From positions 1 to 42,486 of the IMG/VR virus record IMGVR_UViG_3300047497_000282: a DNA stretch of 42,486 bases. One strand, written 5' to 3'. This document shows positions 13,310 through 21,486 of this stretch, in pieces (position 1 is the stretch's first letter; the number at the start of each line of letters is the position of its first letter). Source of the DNA: a virus. The translations under genes were made by a program, and so were the position numbers. A model generated the notes under the pieces. The model ran no database searches. It had not been told where the DNA came from and saw only the letters and a program-made list of their open reading frames with translations.

Positions 13310-14223
13310 GCGATCAACTCCGAATAGGTCAGGCGTTTGCCTATCGCCGCGCCGAACAGGCTGTTGAGCCGGTCCATCGTGTGGCGCTTCACATCACCAT
13401 CGTTCAAGCGAAACACGAATTCGCTGACATAGCGGTCAAGGTGCTTTGGGCTGGCGTGGTGATATACCCCGTTCAATCCGCGCTTCATCACGGCCCAGAC
13501 GCTTTCGATACCGTTTGTGGTCACGCCATCGCGGACATACTCGCCTGCGCTGTGGTTGATGCGCTCGTGGTCGAAAAACAGCCCTTCAAGACCGACATAT
13601 CCGCCGTGCTCGTCGGTGTGCAGCGTCGATCCGACTTCAATCGAGCGATGGACCGCTTGATGGATAGACCTCGCGCTGGCATCTGCGATGACGGCGGCTT
13701 TGGTCCGGCCACTTTTTTCACGCATCCCGATGACGGCAGTTTTGCCGACCGCCCCGCGCCCAGCCTTCAGCTTTTTGACCTCATGCTTGTTCTTTTCGAT
13801 CCCGCCGACATAGGTTTCGTCAATCTCGACAAGGCCAGACAGCTTCGTCGGGTCGTTACCGCAAGCTTCGCGCAGGCGTTGCAGCATAAACCATGCCGAC
13901 TTTTGCGTGACGCCGATCTGTTTCGCCAGTTGCATGGACGAAATGCCCTTTCGGCTCGTGACCAGCAGATACATGGCGTAGAGCCACTTGTGCAGCGGCA
14001 CTTTCGACCGTTCGAAAATCGTAGCAGTGCGCACCGTGAAGTCGTTCAGACAGGCATTGCAGCGGTAAAATCCATCCTTGCGCACCCCGATGCGCTTCGT
14101 CTCGTTGCAGGCCGGGCAGGTAACGCCATCGGGCCAGCGCTGGGCCTCGAAATAGGCCCGCGCGCTTTCCTGATCGGGGAACCGTTGGAACAGTTCGAAT
14201 GTGCTGATGGTGGACTTTCTCAT
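13306..14223 (-). CDS. IS1595-family transposase
   Basis: 305 residues. An N-terminal zinc ribbon (CPAC at ~38, CNAC at ~56) is followed by a helical domain (ISSMQLAKQIGVTQKSAWFM). A DDE-type catalytic core comes next: EIDETYVGG (first Asp), TDEHGGY (second Asp) and TNGIESVWAVMKRG (Asn/Glu), the signature of the IS1595 group. Length is normal and no internal stop is seen, so the enzyme looks intact. It starts four bases after the upstream 75-residue gene, which is unusual for a stand-alone IS and argues for an operon with passenger genes. Confidence 0.92.
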   Translation of the reverse strand: MRKSTISTFELFQRFPDQESARAYFEAQRWPDGVTCPACNETKRIGVRKDGFYRCNACLNDFTVRTATIFERSKVPLHKWLYAMYLLVTSRKGISSMQLAKQIGVTQKSAWFMLQRLREACGNDPTKLSGLVEIDETYVGGIEKNKHEVKKLKAGRGAVGKTAVIGMREKSGRTKAAVIADASARSIHQAVHRSIEVGSTLHTDEHGGYVGLEGLFFDHERINHSAGEYVRDGVTTNGIESVWAVMKRGLNGVYHHASPKHLDRYVSEFVFRLNDGDVKRHTMDRLNSLFGAAIGKRLTYSELIA

Positions 14224-14224
14224 G

Positions 14225-14452
14225 TCAGCGGATGACGCGAGCGGTTGCGGCCATTATACTGGCACGAGCCCGGTCCCTATTTCCATCGCGATCAGCTTCC
14301 GCCGATTGATGGATTTTACTCGACCATTGACGCGCCGCGTGAGGTCGCGCCAGCGCGATCAATTCATCGTCGCCTTTGTTATCGTGCTCTGCACTAAAAC
14401 CAACTGTGTAAACGAAACCGGTTTCGGTGGTGAGTTCTACTGTGGTGGTCAT
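14225..14452 (-). CDS. Hypothetical protein upstream of transposase
   Basis: 75 residues starting MTTTVELTTETGFVYTVGFS, with a central EHDNKGDDELIALARPHAAR and an arginine-rich C-terminal half (DRDGNRDRARASIMAATARV). It ends four bases before the transposase start. It has no recognised family. The acidic-then-basic layout might reflect a protein-binding and a DNA-binding part, but this is only a description. Confidence 0.6.
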   Translation of the reverse strand: MTTTVELTTETGFVYTVGFSAEHDNKGDDELIALARPHAARQWSSKIHQSAEADRDGNRDRARASIMAATARVIR

Positions 14453-14464
14453 TGTCTTGTCCTT

Positions 14465-14833
14465 TCAACCGAGGATTGCGCGGGCATCGCCAGCGGTCAA
14501 TGTGTTCATCCGGCAAGCAGCGAGCGAAGCGCCTTCCGAAGCCCAGCGGTGAGCAATTTCGCGGCATTGGGCGTCGGTAGCGCCAAACTGTTGGCGAGCC
14601 TGCGCCGCAATGCGCAGGTTGCTGTAGATTTCGTCAAAGCTGGCCGGGACATCGGCCTGTGCGGCCAGGTATTCGTCAGAAGCCTTCCAATAGTCGCCCG
14701 CGTTGTCGATCGCTTCCTGCACCGCATCACGATAGGTCAGGCCGAACCCGTTTTCAGTATTGAATTCGTGGATCGAGCGAGCTTCTTCGCAAATCAGTTT
14801 GAAGCTGGCGGTGCGGATTTTGAGGGTCGCCAC
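14465..14833 (-). CDS. Hypothetical protein, first gene of IS cassette operon
   Basis: 122 residues from a GTG at 14833 with AAGGAGATAC just upstream. Composition is normal and mainly helical: TASFKLICEEARSIHEFNTE, YRDAVQEAIDNAGDYWKASD, EIYSNLRIAAQARQQFGATD, and AHRWASEGASLAACRMNTLT. No enzyme motif, signal or membrane span. A promoter lies upstream (TTGACT, 17 bp, TAGTTA on the minus strand, within 14880-14908). Family not recognised. Confidence 0.65.
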   Translation of the reverse strand: MATLKIRTASFKLICEEARSIHEFNTENGFGLTYRDAVQEAIDNAGDYWKASDEYLAAQADVPASFDEIYSNLRIAAQARQQFGATDAQCREIAHRWASEGASLAACRMNTLTAGDARAILG

Positions 14834-14947
14834 TTCGTATCTCCTTGGTTTTGGAGGCCAATCCCTCCTGACAAGTCGATAACTACCCTAGTTCAGTTAG
14901 GTAGTCAAGTATATAATTCGCTGCTGTGAACATTCAGGACTGAGGCG
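14834..14947. promoter_or_regulatory. Divergent promoter region: IS cassette operon and packaging genes
   Basis: Minus strand: TTGACT, 17-bp spacer, TAGTTA, reading into the 14833 gene. Plus strand: TATAAT at 14912-14917 with a poor -35 (TAGTTC), reading into the small terminase at 14948, which has AGGA and GAGGCG nearby. An imperfect palindrome, CTACC...GGTAG, at about 14884-14905 lies over the minus-strand promoter and may be an operator. Confidence 0.6.
14900..14919. repeat. Right inverted repeat of IS1595 cassette
   Basis: Complement reads GAATTATATACTTGACTACC, matching the left copy at 17 of 20 bases. It contains the TATAAT of the rightward promoter and the TTGACT of the leftward one. 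Confidence 0.5.
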
Positions 14948-15247
14948 ATGGGATTCGAAAAAGGGCAGAGCGGGAATCCCGGAGGCAGGGCCAAATATGT
15001 GCTTCCTGATGGCCGCACTCTGGCTGATGTGGCGCGCGAGCATACTGTTGCGGCCATCGAAACGCTGGTGTGTGTGATGACCTCTGGCGACACGTCTGCG
15101 GCGCAGGTTTCGGCTGCAAATGCGATCCTTGACCGTGGCTGGGGCAAGCCGAAGCAGGACCTTGGCCTTGATGTAACCGAAGACGCTGCGGATGTGATCG
15201 CGTCGGCGCGTGCCAGATTGCTCGGTATCGAGGCGCTGAAGGGATGA
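14948..15247 (+). CDS. terS: Terminase small subunit (DUF5681-like)
   Basis: 99 residues beginning MGFEKGQSGNPGGRAKYVLP, the FKKGQSGNPGGRP-type lead of DUF5681-like small terminases. A helical body follows: REHTVAAIETLVCVMTSGDT, then QVSAANAILDRGWGKPKQDL. It would recognise phage DNA and bring the large subunit for packaging. It overlaps the large subunit gene by ATGA. Shorter than classical small terminases, as usual for this type. Confidence 0.82.
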   Translation: MGFEKGQSGNPGGRAKYVLPDGRTLADVAREHTVAAIETLVCVMTSGDTSAAQVSAANAILDRGWGKPKQDLGLDVTEDAADVIASARARLLGIEALKG

Positions 15248-16746
15248 ATGCGCGCGCGGTGCAGTCGATCCTCGCCGACGACATCGGCGCGCTCGCCTGC
15301 GACCCTTACCGCTATGCGCTCTACGCGTTTCCTTGGGGCACCGGCGATCTGGCCAACGTCAGCGGCCCGCGTGTCTGGCAGCGCGAAGTCATGCAGACGA
15401 TAGGCAAGCACCTGTCCGACCCGTTGACGCGCTGTACGCCGCTCAGGATCGCTCGTGCCAGTGGCCACGGTATCGGCAAATCGGCGCTGATCGGCATGCT
15501 GGTCAAATGGGCGCTTGATACCTGCCCCGATACGAGGGTGATCGTGACCGCCAACACCGAGGCGCAGGTGTTGACCAAGACAAGCCCGGAACTGGCGAAG
15601 TGGGCGCGCCTCGCAATAACGGGCGACTGGTTCACCGCGAACAAGACATCGCTGGTTTCGAACATGAAGGGCCATGAGGCGCGTTGGCGCTGCGATCTGG
15701 TCACATGGTCCGACAACAACACCGAGGCATTCGCCGGTTTGCACAACCAGGGCAAGCGCATTGTGCTAGTGTTTGATGAAGCGTCAGGCATTTCCGACAA
15801 GGTATGGGAGGTCGCTTTGGGCGCGCTGACCGATGCCGATACCGAGATTATATGGCTCGCGTTCGGAAACCCCACGCTGAATACGGGCGCATTTCGCGAG
15901 TGCTTCGGCAAGTTCCGCAACCTGTGGAAGACGGCGCAGATCGACAGCCGCACGGTCGAAGGCACGAACAAAGCCTATCTCGATGAACTGGTCTCGACTT
16001 ATGGGGCTGATAGCGACATCGTGAAGGTGCGCGTGCTAGGCCAGTTTCCATCAGCCAGCGATATGCAATTCATTCCGACCCTCGTGGTCGAGGACGCGCA
16101 GAAGCGTGAGGTGCTGGCCGGGCTGCACAGCGATCCTATCGTGTACGGCGTTGACTGTGCCCGATTTGGTGATGACGAAAGCGTGCTCGCCAAGCGCCGT
16201 GGACGTGATGCGCGCTCGCTGCCGTGGAAATCGTGGCGCACCATGGATAGCATGACGCTGGCTGGCGACATCGCGCTGGAAGCGGCGCGCGAGCATCCTG
16301 ACGCGATATTTGTTGACGCGGGTAATATCGGTGCCGCGATCGTGGACAGGCTGCGTCAGTTGATCCCTGATATTCCGATAATTGAGGTATGGTTCGGCGG
16401 CACTGGTCGCGCTGCTGAACTAGAGCCTGGCGTCACGGTGGAGGTCGTCAACAAGCGTGCCGAAATCTGGACCCGTATGCGGTCATGGCTGCGCGGCGGC
16501 TCGATCCCGGACAAGCAGCGGCTCAAGGATGACCTGATCGGGCCGACGTATTCGTTCGCCGCCGATGACACCCGCGTGCAGCTCGAACGCAAAAAGGACA
16601 TGAAGAAACGCGGCCTGCCCAGCCCTGACTGGGGCGATGCGCTGGCCTGCACGTTTGCGGAGCCGGTGCAGCCACGTCTGGTTCCCAATTATACCAATCC
16701 GGCAAACTATCGCAGCGACGGCGACAGGTACAATGAACTGGACTGA
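15244..16746 (+). CDS. terL: Terminase large subunit
   Basis: 500 residues. ATPase part: Walker A GHGIGKS at 74-80, Walker B IVLVFDEA at 173-180, and coupling-motif context LAFGNPT at ~206. Nuclease part (RNase H fold): YGVDCARFGDDES with Asp304, IFVDAGNIGAA near 356, and SPDWGDALA near 474 supply the acidic cluster. It drives DNA into the prohead and cuts the concatemer. Full length and intact, coupled to terS. Confidence 0.95.
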   Translation: MNARAVQSILADDIGALACDPYRYALYAFPWGTGDLANVSGPRVWQREVMQTIGKHLSDPLTRCTPLRIARASGHGIGKSALIGMLVKWALDTCPDTRVIVTANTEAQVLTKTSPELAKWARLAITGDWFTANKTSLVSNMKGHEARWRCDLVTWSDNNTEAFAGLHNQGKRIVLVFDEASGISDKVWEVALGALTDADTEIIWLAFGNPTLNTGAFRECFGKFRNLWKTAQIDSRTVEGTNKAYLDELVSTYGADSDIVKVRVLGQFPSASDMQFIPTLVVEDAQKREVLAGLHSDPIVYGVDCARFGDDESVLAKRRGRDARSLPWKSWRTMDSMTLAGDIALEAAREHPDAIFVDAGNIGAAIVDRLRQLIPDIPIIEVWFGGTGRAAELEPGVTVEVVNKRAEIWTRMRSWLRGGSIPDKQRLKDDLIGPTYSFAADDTRVQLERKKDMKKRGLPSPDWGDALACTFAEPVQPRLVPNYTNPANYRSDGDRYNELD

Positions 16747-16749
16747 ACC

Positions 16750-17025
16750 CGCGATTCGGTAATCAATCGGCTTAAGGGGGCCTTCCATCATTTCTTGTGA
16801 AATGAATGCCTTAAGCTGGCTTGGGGCTACAAAAAGGGGGAAAGGGGCCCCGGCTTCTTCGGCGGCGTATTTCTTGCGGCGCGAAGCCCCGCTACGGGCG
16901 CCTAACACAGCATTTGTAATGCCAGTCTCACTCAAAACTCGCTGGACGCCGTGCGGTCCCATGACAACAGCGCACGGGATCACGGAGCCAGCTATCTCAA
17001 GTTTGCTCTTGAAGCTCTCAAGCAC
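16750..17025 (-). pseudogene. Remnant of a P63C-domain phage protein gene
   Basis: Minus-strand fragment of ~90 codons: LEIAGSVIPCAVVMGPHGVQ, RVLSETGITNAVLGARSG, then PLFVAPSQLKAFISQEMMEG and PLKPIDYR. This is the start of a P63C-type domain, but the frame then runs antisense into terL (16483-16750) and the rest of the domain is absent. At the 5' side there is only a GTG with no ribosome site, and an in-frame stop at 17050-17052. Both ends are lost, so it is a relic. It fills the otherwise gene-free gap 16747-17044 between terL and the portal unit. Confidence 0.65.
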
Positions 17026-17044
17026 GCGCGGGGTATCATCATTC

Positions 17045-17073
17045 GCGATTCAAGGCCGGCACAGGGACGCATA
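17045..17073 (+). promoter_or_regulatory. Late element copy 1: GCGATTCAAG...CATA
   Basis: GCGATTCAAGGCC at 17045-17057, then CATA at 17070-17073, i.e. positions 26-29 counted from the first G. The same two boxes at the same spacing precede 21906, 28394 and 35338. A 6-bp hairpin (ACCTCG...CGAGGT, 17079-17096) follows before the ATG at 17102. Confidence 0.6.
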
Positions 17074-17101
17074 GAACCACCTCGACACAACGAGGTCTGA
17101 T

Positions 17102-17284
17102 ATGTGCAGCGCACCCACCGTCCCGACCACCCCGGTACGACAGCCCACCCAGTTGCCTGATGGTGGCTCACCTGCGGTAGGCACCGATCCGTTGGCATGG
17201 CGGCGCGCTATCATGGCGGGGATGGCGACCAGTCCGCAAGGCGTGCTCGGTTCGCCGAACGTGGGCAAAGCCACGCTTGGCTAA
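17102..17284 (+). CDS. Small conserved protein ahead of portal
   Basis: 60 residues starting MCSAPTVPTTPVRQPTQLPD, then DPLAWRRAIMAGMATSPQGV and ending KATLG. Proline-rich lead, single conserved Cys after Met, and a C-terminal TSPQGVLG...TLG end are typical of a small protein found next to T7/BPP-1-type portals. It may be a minor head or portal-associated peptide. It overlaps the portal frame by eight bases. Confidence 0.7.
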   Translation: MCSAPTVPTTPVRQPTQLPDGGSPAVGTDPLAWRRAIMAGMATSPQGVLGSPNVGKATLG

Positions 17285-19004
17285 AGTCCCTGCCCCGATG
17301 ACCGGGCCGGTAAAGCAGCCTGATCGCAGCCCAGATGCCGACATTCGCAAGCACTGCGAAATGCGGCTCGGGATGCTCAAGTCCGTGCGTGTCGATTACG
17401 AGGCCGAGGCCGAACAGATCGCCCGGTTTGCCCAACCGGCACGATCGCGGTTTCTGCACAACAGCAAGGACAAGAACGGGCCACGTCGTCGGCGCTGGAA
17501 CAGCACCTTGTTCGACCCGCATGGCATCGAAGCGTTCCGGACACTGACCAACGGCATGACCTCAGGCCTGTCGAGCGCATCGCGGCCGTGGTTCAGTCTC
17601 AACATGGCCAACGAGGATCTGATGGAGGCGCCTGGCGTGCGGCCATGGCTGTCCGAAGTCGAGCGCCGGATGTACATCTTTTTCGCGACCACCAATTTCT
17701 ATTCGGCGGTCAAGTCCGGTTACGGCGAAATGGGGCTCTTCGGCACAGAGGGCTGTGTCATGGTGGAGCATGCCGTGGTGGGTGCGGTCTGCCATGCCCT
17801 GACGTTCGGCGAGTACTGGATCGGTCTGTCCGATACCCTCGCACCCGACACGCTCTATCGAATCTGTCCGATGAGCGTGAAGCAGGCGGTCGAGACATTT
17901 GGCGACCGTGTTTCGCGGACTGCGCGCGGTCTCTACGACCGAAGCAATTACGATGCCGGGATCGAAATCTATCAGGCGATCGAACCTGATCCGGATTACG
18001 ATCCTGCCAAGTTTGCCTCGAAACCATGGCGTTCGGTTTACTGGGAGACGATGGGCGACAAGTCGGATTCGTTGCTCAAGTTCTCTGGGTACAATGAGCA
18101 ACCGTTCTGGGCACCACGCTGGGATGTGATCGGTGGGGATGTCTACGGGACATCACCGGGAATGGAGGCTTTGCCGGCGCTGCGCGAATTGCAGATGCAG
18201 GCCAAACGCCGCAACGAAGCGATCGACCAGATGGTCAAACCGGAGCGCATCGCGCCGCCCGGTGTAACGCTGACGGGTCAGCCGGGCAACATTGTGTCGG
18301 CGTCTGGCGTCGATGCCGGCAACTTCGTGGTGCCCTATCCGATGCCATATCAGGTCGTCGCGGCAATCGGCGAGGAGCGCGACAAGTGCAAGCAACAGAT
18401 CGATGGCCTCTCGTTTGCCGATCTGTTCAACGCGATCACCAACATGGCCGGCATCCAGCCGCGCACGGTCGAGGAAATCGCCGCGCGCAACGAGGAAAAG
18501 CTGACCCAGCTGGGCCCGGTGATCGAACGCGTCGCCAATGAAAAGCTGCAAGTCGCGATCGACCGTGCCTTTGCCATCCTGAACCGTGGTCAGTTGCTGC
18601 CGCCACTGCCGCCTGCGCTGCAACAGAACGGTGGTGCGCATATCAGTGTCGAGTTTGTGTCGATCCTGCAACAGATGCAGCGCATGGTCGGGTTGGGCCA
18701 GATCGAACGTGTCACTGGGTTTGTCGGCAACCTTGCCGCCGTGCATCCCGAAGTTCTGGACCTCGTGGACTTCGATCAGACGATTGACGAGTACGGGTAT
18801 CGTGCTGGATCGCCGGCCCGGATGCTGCGTGACGCCGATGCGGTGGCGCAGATCAGGCAGCAGCGCGCAGCGGCACAGCAGCAGCAACAGAGCCTTGCCG
18901 CGCTGGCCCCGGTCAAGGATGGCGCGCAGGCCGCACAACTTCTGTCGCAGGCTGATATGGGCGGCGGCACCAACCTGTTGCAGAAAATCGCGGGGTCGCC
19001 GTGA
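17277..19004 (+). CDS. Portal protein (T7-type head-tail connector)
   Basis: 575 residues if begun at TTG 17277; the first ATG is 17298 (568 residues), and neither has a clear ribosome site. Family features: an N-terminal helix LKSVRVDYEAEAEQIARFAQ, RWNSTLFDPHGIEAFRTLTN, GMTSGLSSASRPWFSLNM, GYGEMGLFGTEGCVMVE, and a Gln-rich C-terminal tail (AAAQQQQQSLAAL). This is the head-tail connector of podoviruses. A dodecamer forms the DNA gate at one capsid vertex. The stop overlaps the next gene's GTG. Confidence 0.92.
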   Translation: MAKVPAPMTGPVKQPDRSPDADIRKHCEMRLGMLKSVRVDYEAEAEQIARFAQPARSRFLHNSKDKNGPRRRRWNSTLFDPHGIEAFRTLTNGMTSGLSSASRPWFSLNMANEDLMEAPGVRPWLSEVERRMYIFFATTNFYSAVKSGYGEMGLFGTEGCVMVEHAVVGAVCHALTFGEYWIGLSDTLAPDTLYRICPMSVKQAVETFGDRVSRTARGLYDRSNYDAGIEIYQAIEPDPDYDPAKFASKPWRSVYWETMGDKSDSLLKFSGYNEQPFWAPRWDVIGGDVYGTSPGMEALPALRELQMQAKRRNEAIDQMVKPERIAPPGVTLTGQPGNIVSASGVDAGNFVVPYPMPYQVVAAIGEERDKCKQQIDGLSFADLFNAITNMAGIQPRTVEEIAARNEEKLTQLGPVIERVANEKLQVAIDRAFAILNRGQLLPPLPPALQQNGGAHISVEFVSILQQMQRMVGLGQIERVTGFVGNLAAVHPEVLDLVDFDQTIDEYGYRAGSPARMLRDADAVAQIRQQRAAAQQQQQSLAALAPVKDGAQAAQLLSQADMGGGTNLLQKIAGSP

Positions 19005-19357
19005 TCAAACTGGACCGCAGGGATGCCGAACACCTGATCGCGCAACCTGAATTTTTGCGGTTCCTCGGTGCTGCGATTCAAGCCGCCGGCATCTTGGGTC
19101 ATCACGGGGCTGCCAATGGGCAGCTAACGCGTGATCTCGGCCATTTCGAGGGGCGCCGCAGCCTGGGGTTCGATTTGCTTCTGATGGCCCACAGCGGCCA
19201 GCCAGAGGCGATCCGCGCGGCTGATCCAACGGGAATGACGACCCTGACCAGTGCGCTTCGATCCGTTCTCAACCCCAGTCCCACAGGAAAGCCCAATGAC
19301 CGACGCAATCGTGACACCGCCAGATACGCCACTCTCGAACCAGACACCGACGCCTGA
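19001..19357 (+). CDS. Bbp19-like head protein
   Basis: 118 residues from a GTG in a GTGA overlap with the portal stop. The core (QPEFLRFLGAAIQAAGILGH, then HFEGRRSLGFDLLLMAHSGQ) has the conserved F-x-R-F-L...F-x-x-G-R-R-x-x-G pattern of Bbp19-like phage proteins, found between portal and scaffold in BPP-1 relatives. The last ~20 residues overlap the scaffold gene in a different frame (62 bases). Exact role in head assembly is not known to me. Confidence 0.75.
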   Translation: MIKLDRRDAEHLIAQPEFLRFLGAAIQAAGILGHHGAANGQLTRDLGHFEGRRSLGFDLLLMAHSGQPEAIRAADPTGMTTLTSALRSVLNPSPTGKPNDRRNRDTARYATLEPDTDA

Positions 19358-19955
19358 TGCGGCGCCGGCTGGCGACGGAACCGTATTGGGCGGCGCGCAA
19401 GAAGCGAACCCGGCATCGCCCGCAGCCGATCCGGCCCAGACCGACCCCAACGCGCCCGCTGATCCCGCCGCGCCGGTGCTGCCGGAAAAGTACGAATTCA
19501 CCGTCGAAGGCTTTACCCCTGATCCGGACATCCTGACCGCAGCTGATCCGGTCCTGCGCGAACTGAACCTGACCAACGAACAGGCCAACAAGCTGGCGCC
19601 ACTGGCGCAGTCGATTGTCGAAAAGACTACGGCCAGTCTGGTGCAGCAGCTTCAGGCCGGCGCGGCTGTGCAGAAGAAGGCATGGCTTGATGCCTTTACC
19701 GCCGATCCGGAGATCGGTGGCACCAACAAGGCGCAGACCGAAGTGCTGGCAGCCAAGGCGCTTGATGCCTTGGGCTACACCAAGGGCCACCCGTTTCGCC
19801 AGGCGCTGAACGACAGCGGGTTCGGTAACCACCCCGACATGATCCGTGCCTTTCGCCGGCTGGGTGAAATGGTGGGCGAAGACAACAGCTTTGCCCGCGC
19901 CGGTGTCGGACACGCCGACAAGCCTGTTTGGGAGCGCATGTACCCCAACGGCTGA
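19296..19955 (+). CDS. Capsid scaffolding protein
   Basis: 219 residues from ATG 19296, with AGGAAAG eight bases upstream. Residues 1-75 are disordered and rich in Pro, Ala, Asp and Thr. The rest is helical: LTNEQANKLAPLAQSIVEKT, AWLDAFTADPEIGGTNKAQT and the C-terminal FGNHPDMIRAFRRLGEMVGE. This low-complexity acidic lead plus helical end just before the capsid gene is typical of podoviral scaffolds, which guide prohead assembly and then leave. Confidence 0.85.
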   Translation: MTDAIVTPPDTPLSNQTPTPDAAPAGDGTVLGGAQEANPASPAADPAQTDPNAPADPAAPVLPEKYEFTVEGFTPDPDILTAADPVLRELNLTNEQANKLAPLAQSIVEKTTASLVQQLQAGAAVQKKAWLDAFTADPEIGGTNKAQTEVLAAKALDALGYTKGHPFRQALNDSGFGNHPDMIRAFRRLGEMVGEDNSFARAGVGHADKPVWERMYPNG

Positions 19956-19995
19956 TGAAACAGCCCTACGGGGCGTCAATTGAAAGGCAAGACCA

Positions 19996-21015
19996 ATGGC
20001 AATTCTCGGATTTTCGTACTGGAACCTGATCGACGTTCTGAAACAGCAGAACGACGGCATCGGCGATGTGGTCGAGGCATTGACCAATCTGACGCCGTTC
20101 ATGAAGGACGCCAATGTCGTCACCTGCAACAGCGGGACGGCGCATCGTGTTTCGATCCGCACCGGGCTGCCCTCGGTGTCATGGGGCGCGCTGTATCAGG
20201 GCATCGTGCAGTCCAAGGGCAATTACACCGAGGTCAAGGACGAGACCGGCTTCGTCGAAGGCTTGTCCAGCGTCGACGAGCGCCTGCTTGCGCTCAAGCC
20301 GGCCGAATCCGCCAAGTTGCGGCTGGTCGAAGGCAATGGCTTTCTGGAATCGATCGCCCAAACCGTGGACGGCGCGATCTGGTATTCGGATGTCAAAATC
20401 GCCGGCAAGCAGTTCCATGGCCTGTCGCCGCGCTACAATGCTCTTGCGAACTACAACGTGATCAGCGGCGGCGGGACCGGCTCGAACAACGCCTCGATCT
20501 GGTTCGTCACCCACGGGGATGCGCAAACATCCATCATTGTCCCCGAAAACATCCCGGCGGGTGTCCAGCGCGAGGACATGGGTCGTCAGCGTGTCCTCGA
20601 CGCCAACAACAACCCGTTCTACGTCAAGGAAGAAAAGTTCACCCAGCATGTCGGCCTGACCGTGAAAGACTGGCGCTACAATGGCCGCATCGCCAATATC
20701 GACGTGCCCAGCGTGATCGCCGGTACGGTAGCGCTCAACCCGCTGATGCGGCATATGTTCTACCGTCTTCAGGGACGCCGTGCCTACCTGATGCAGGACA
20801 AGCCCGGCCAGATGCATCCCGGCAATACCGTGATCTACATGAACCGGACTCTGATGGAAGCGCTCGACGCCGAGGGCACCAACGCGCGGCCTGGCTTCGA
20901 CAACTTCATTCGCCTGGTGCCGATGGAGATCCAAGGCGAAACTGTCCAGACGTGGCGCGGGATGCCGATCCGCGAGACCGATGGGTTGCTCAACACCGAA
21001 ACGCTGGTCTCGTGA
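19996..21015 (+). CDS. Major capsid protein (Bbp17-type)
   Basis: 339 residues with AAAGG upstream. It begins MAILGFSYWNLIDVLKQQND. Family features include RVSIRTGLPSVSWGALYQG, FVEGLSSVDERLLAL, the AIWYSDVKIAGKQFHGLSPR segment, and FYRLQGRRAYLMQDKPGQMH. The overall plan fits the HK97-fold capsid of BPP-1-like podoviruses. Directly after the scaffold and before the cement protein, as in that group. A long plus-strand frame over the same DNA (19980-21026) is arginine-rich and spurious. Confidence 0.9.
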   Translation: MAILGFSYWNLIDVLKQQNDGIGDVVEALTNLTPFMKDANVVTCNSGTAHRVSIRTGLPSVSWGALYQGIVQSKGNYTEVKDETGFVEGLSSVDERLLALKPAESAKLRLVEGNGFLESIAQTVDGAIWYSDVKIAGKQFHGLSPRYNALANYNVISGGGTGSNNASIWFVTHGDAQTSIIVPENIPAGVQREDMGRQRVLDANNNPFYVKEEKFTQHVGLTVKDWRYNGRIANIDVPSVIAGTVALNPLMRHMFYRLQGRRAYLMQDKPGQMHPGNTVIYMNRTLMEALDAEGTNARPGFDNFIRLVPMEIQGETVQTWRGMPIRETDGLLNTETLVS

Positions 21016-21042
21016 TCGCGCGCTGAACGAAAGGACAAGACG

Positions 21043-21486
21043 ATGATTTTCGACAACACTCTGATTTTCAGTGCAGCACAGGCGATCACGGCTCCTGCCG
21101 CTTCGACCAACACGATTGATATGGGCGCCACCGGGACGCCCTATGGCGCATCGGCTGCGTTGGTGCTCGATCCGGGCCGTGACATGCATTACCCCGATCT
21201 TTCGATCACGGTCACGCAGGCGTTCAACAATCTGACCAGCTTGACGGTCAGCTATCAGACCAGCCTTGACAATGCGACCTGGACCAGCGCCGAAGATGTC
21301 ACCGTTCCGCTTGCGGCTCTTATTCTCGGCTACCAGTTCAGGGAGCCGAGGCGCATTCCGCAGGGTGCGTATGGTCGCTATCATCGGCTCTATTTCACGC
21401 CGAACGGCACCGCACCGACGACCGGCGCGATCAACGCCGAATTCGTTGCGAGCCGCCAGACCAATATCAGCTACGGAGCGATCTGA
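21043..21486 (+). CDS. Bbp16-type capsid cement protein
   Basis: 147 residues with AAAGGACAAGACG before the ATG, nearly the same leader as the capsid gene. Sequence MIFDNTLIFSAAQAITAPAA, then PYGASAALVLDPGRDMHYPD and LTVSYQTSLDNATWTSAEDV, ending in beta-rich GRYHRLYFTPNGTAPTTGAI. This matches the cement protein of BPP-1 relatives, a jelly-roll trimer that stabilises the capsid at three-fold positions. Confidence 0.85.
   Translation: MIFDNTLIFSAAQAITAPAASTNTIDMGATGTPYGASAALVLDPGRDMHYPDLSITVTQAFNNLTSLTVSYQTSLDNATWTSAEDVTVPLAALILGYQFREPRRIPQGAYGRYHRLYFTPNGTAPTTGAINAEFVASRQTNISYGAI

Larger units (their letters stand above)
13151..14919 (-). mobile_element. IS1595-type cassette bounded by an imperfect 20-bp inverted repeat
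   Basis: The only minus-strand block inside the rightward genes (apart from the 16750-17025 remnant). It contains four genes: two small unknowns, an IS1595-type transposase and a 51-residue ORF. Its edges match as inverted repeats: 13151-13170 against the complement of 14900-14919 agrees at 17 of 20 bases, including a perfect outer GAATTATATA. I see no 8-bp target duplication (flanks CAATTGGG and GCTGCTGT). The right repeat coincides with a TATAAT box used by the packaging genes, so part of the match could be coincidence. Confidence 0.5.

Noticed and set aside
19073-19082. Extra GCGATTCAAG copy as a fifth late element
   Set aside because: Lies inside the Bbp19-like gene and lacks the CATA box at the fixed spacing; the copy at 25399 is likewise coding and only partly matches.
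19980-21026. 348-residue plus-strand frame over the capsid gene
   Set aside because: Arginine/Gln-rich out-of-frame translation of a well-supported capsid gene; no independent family features.
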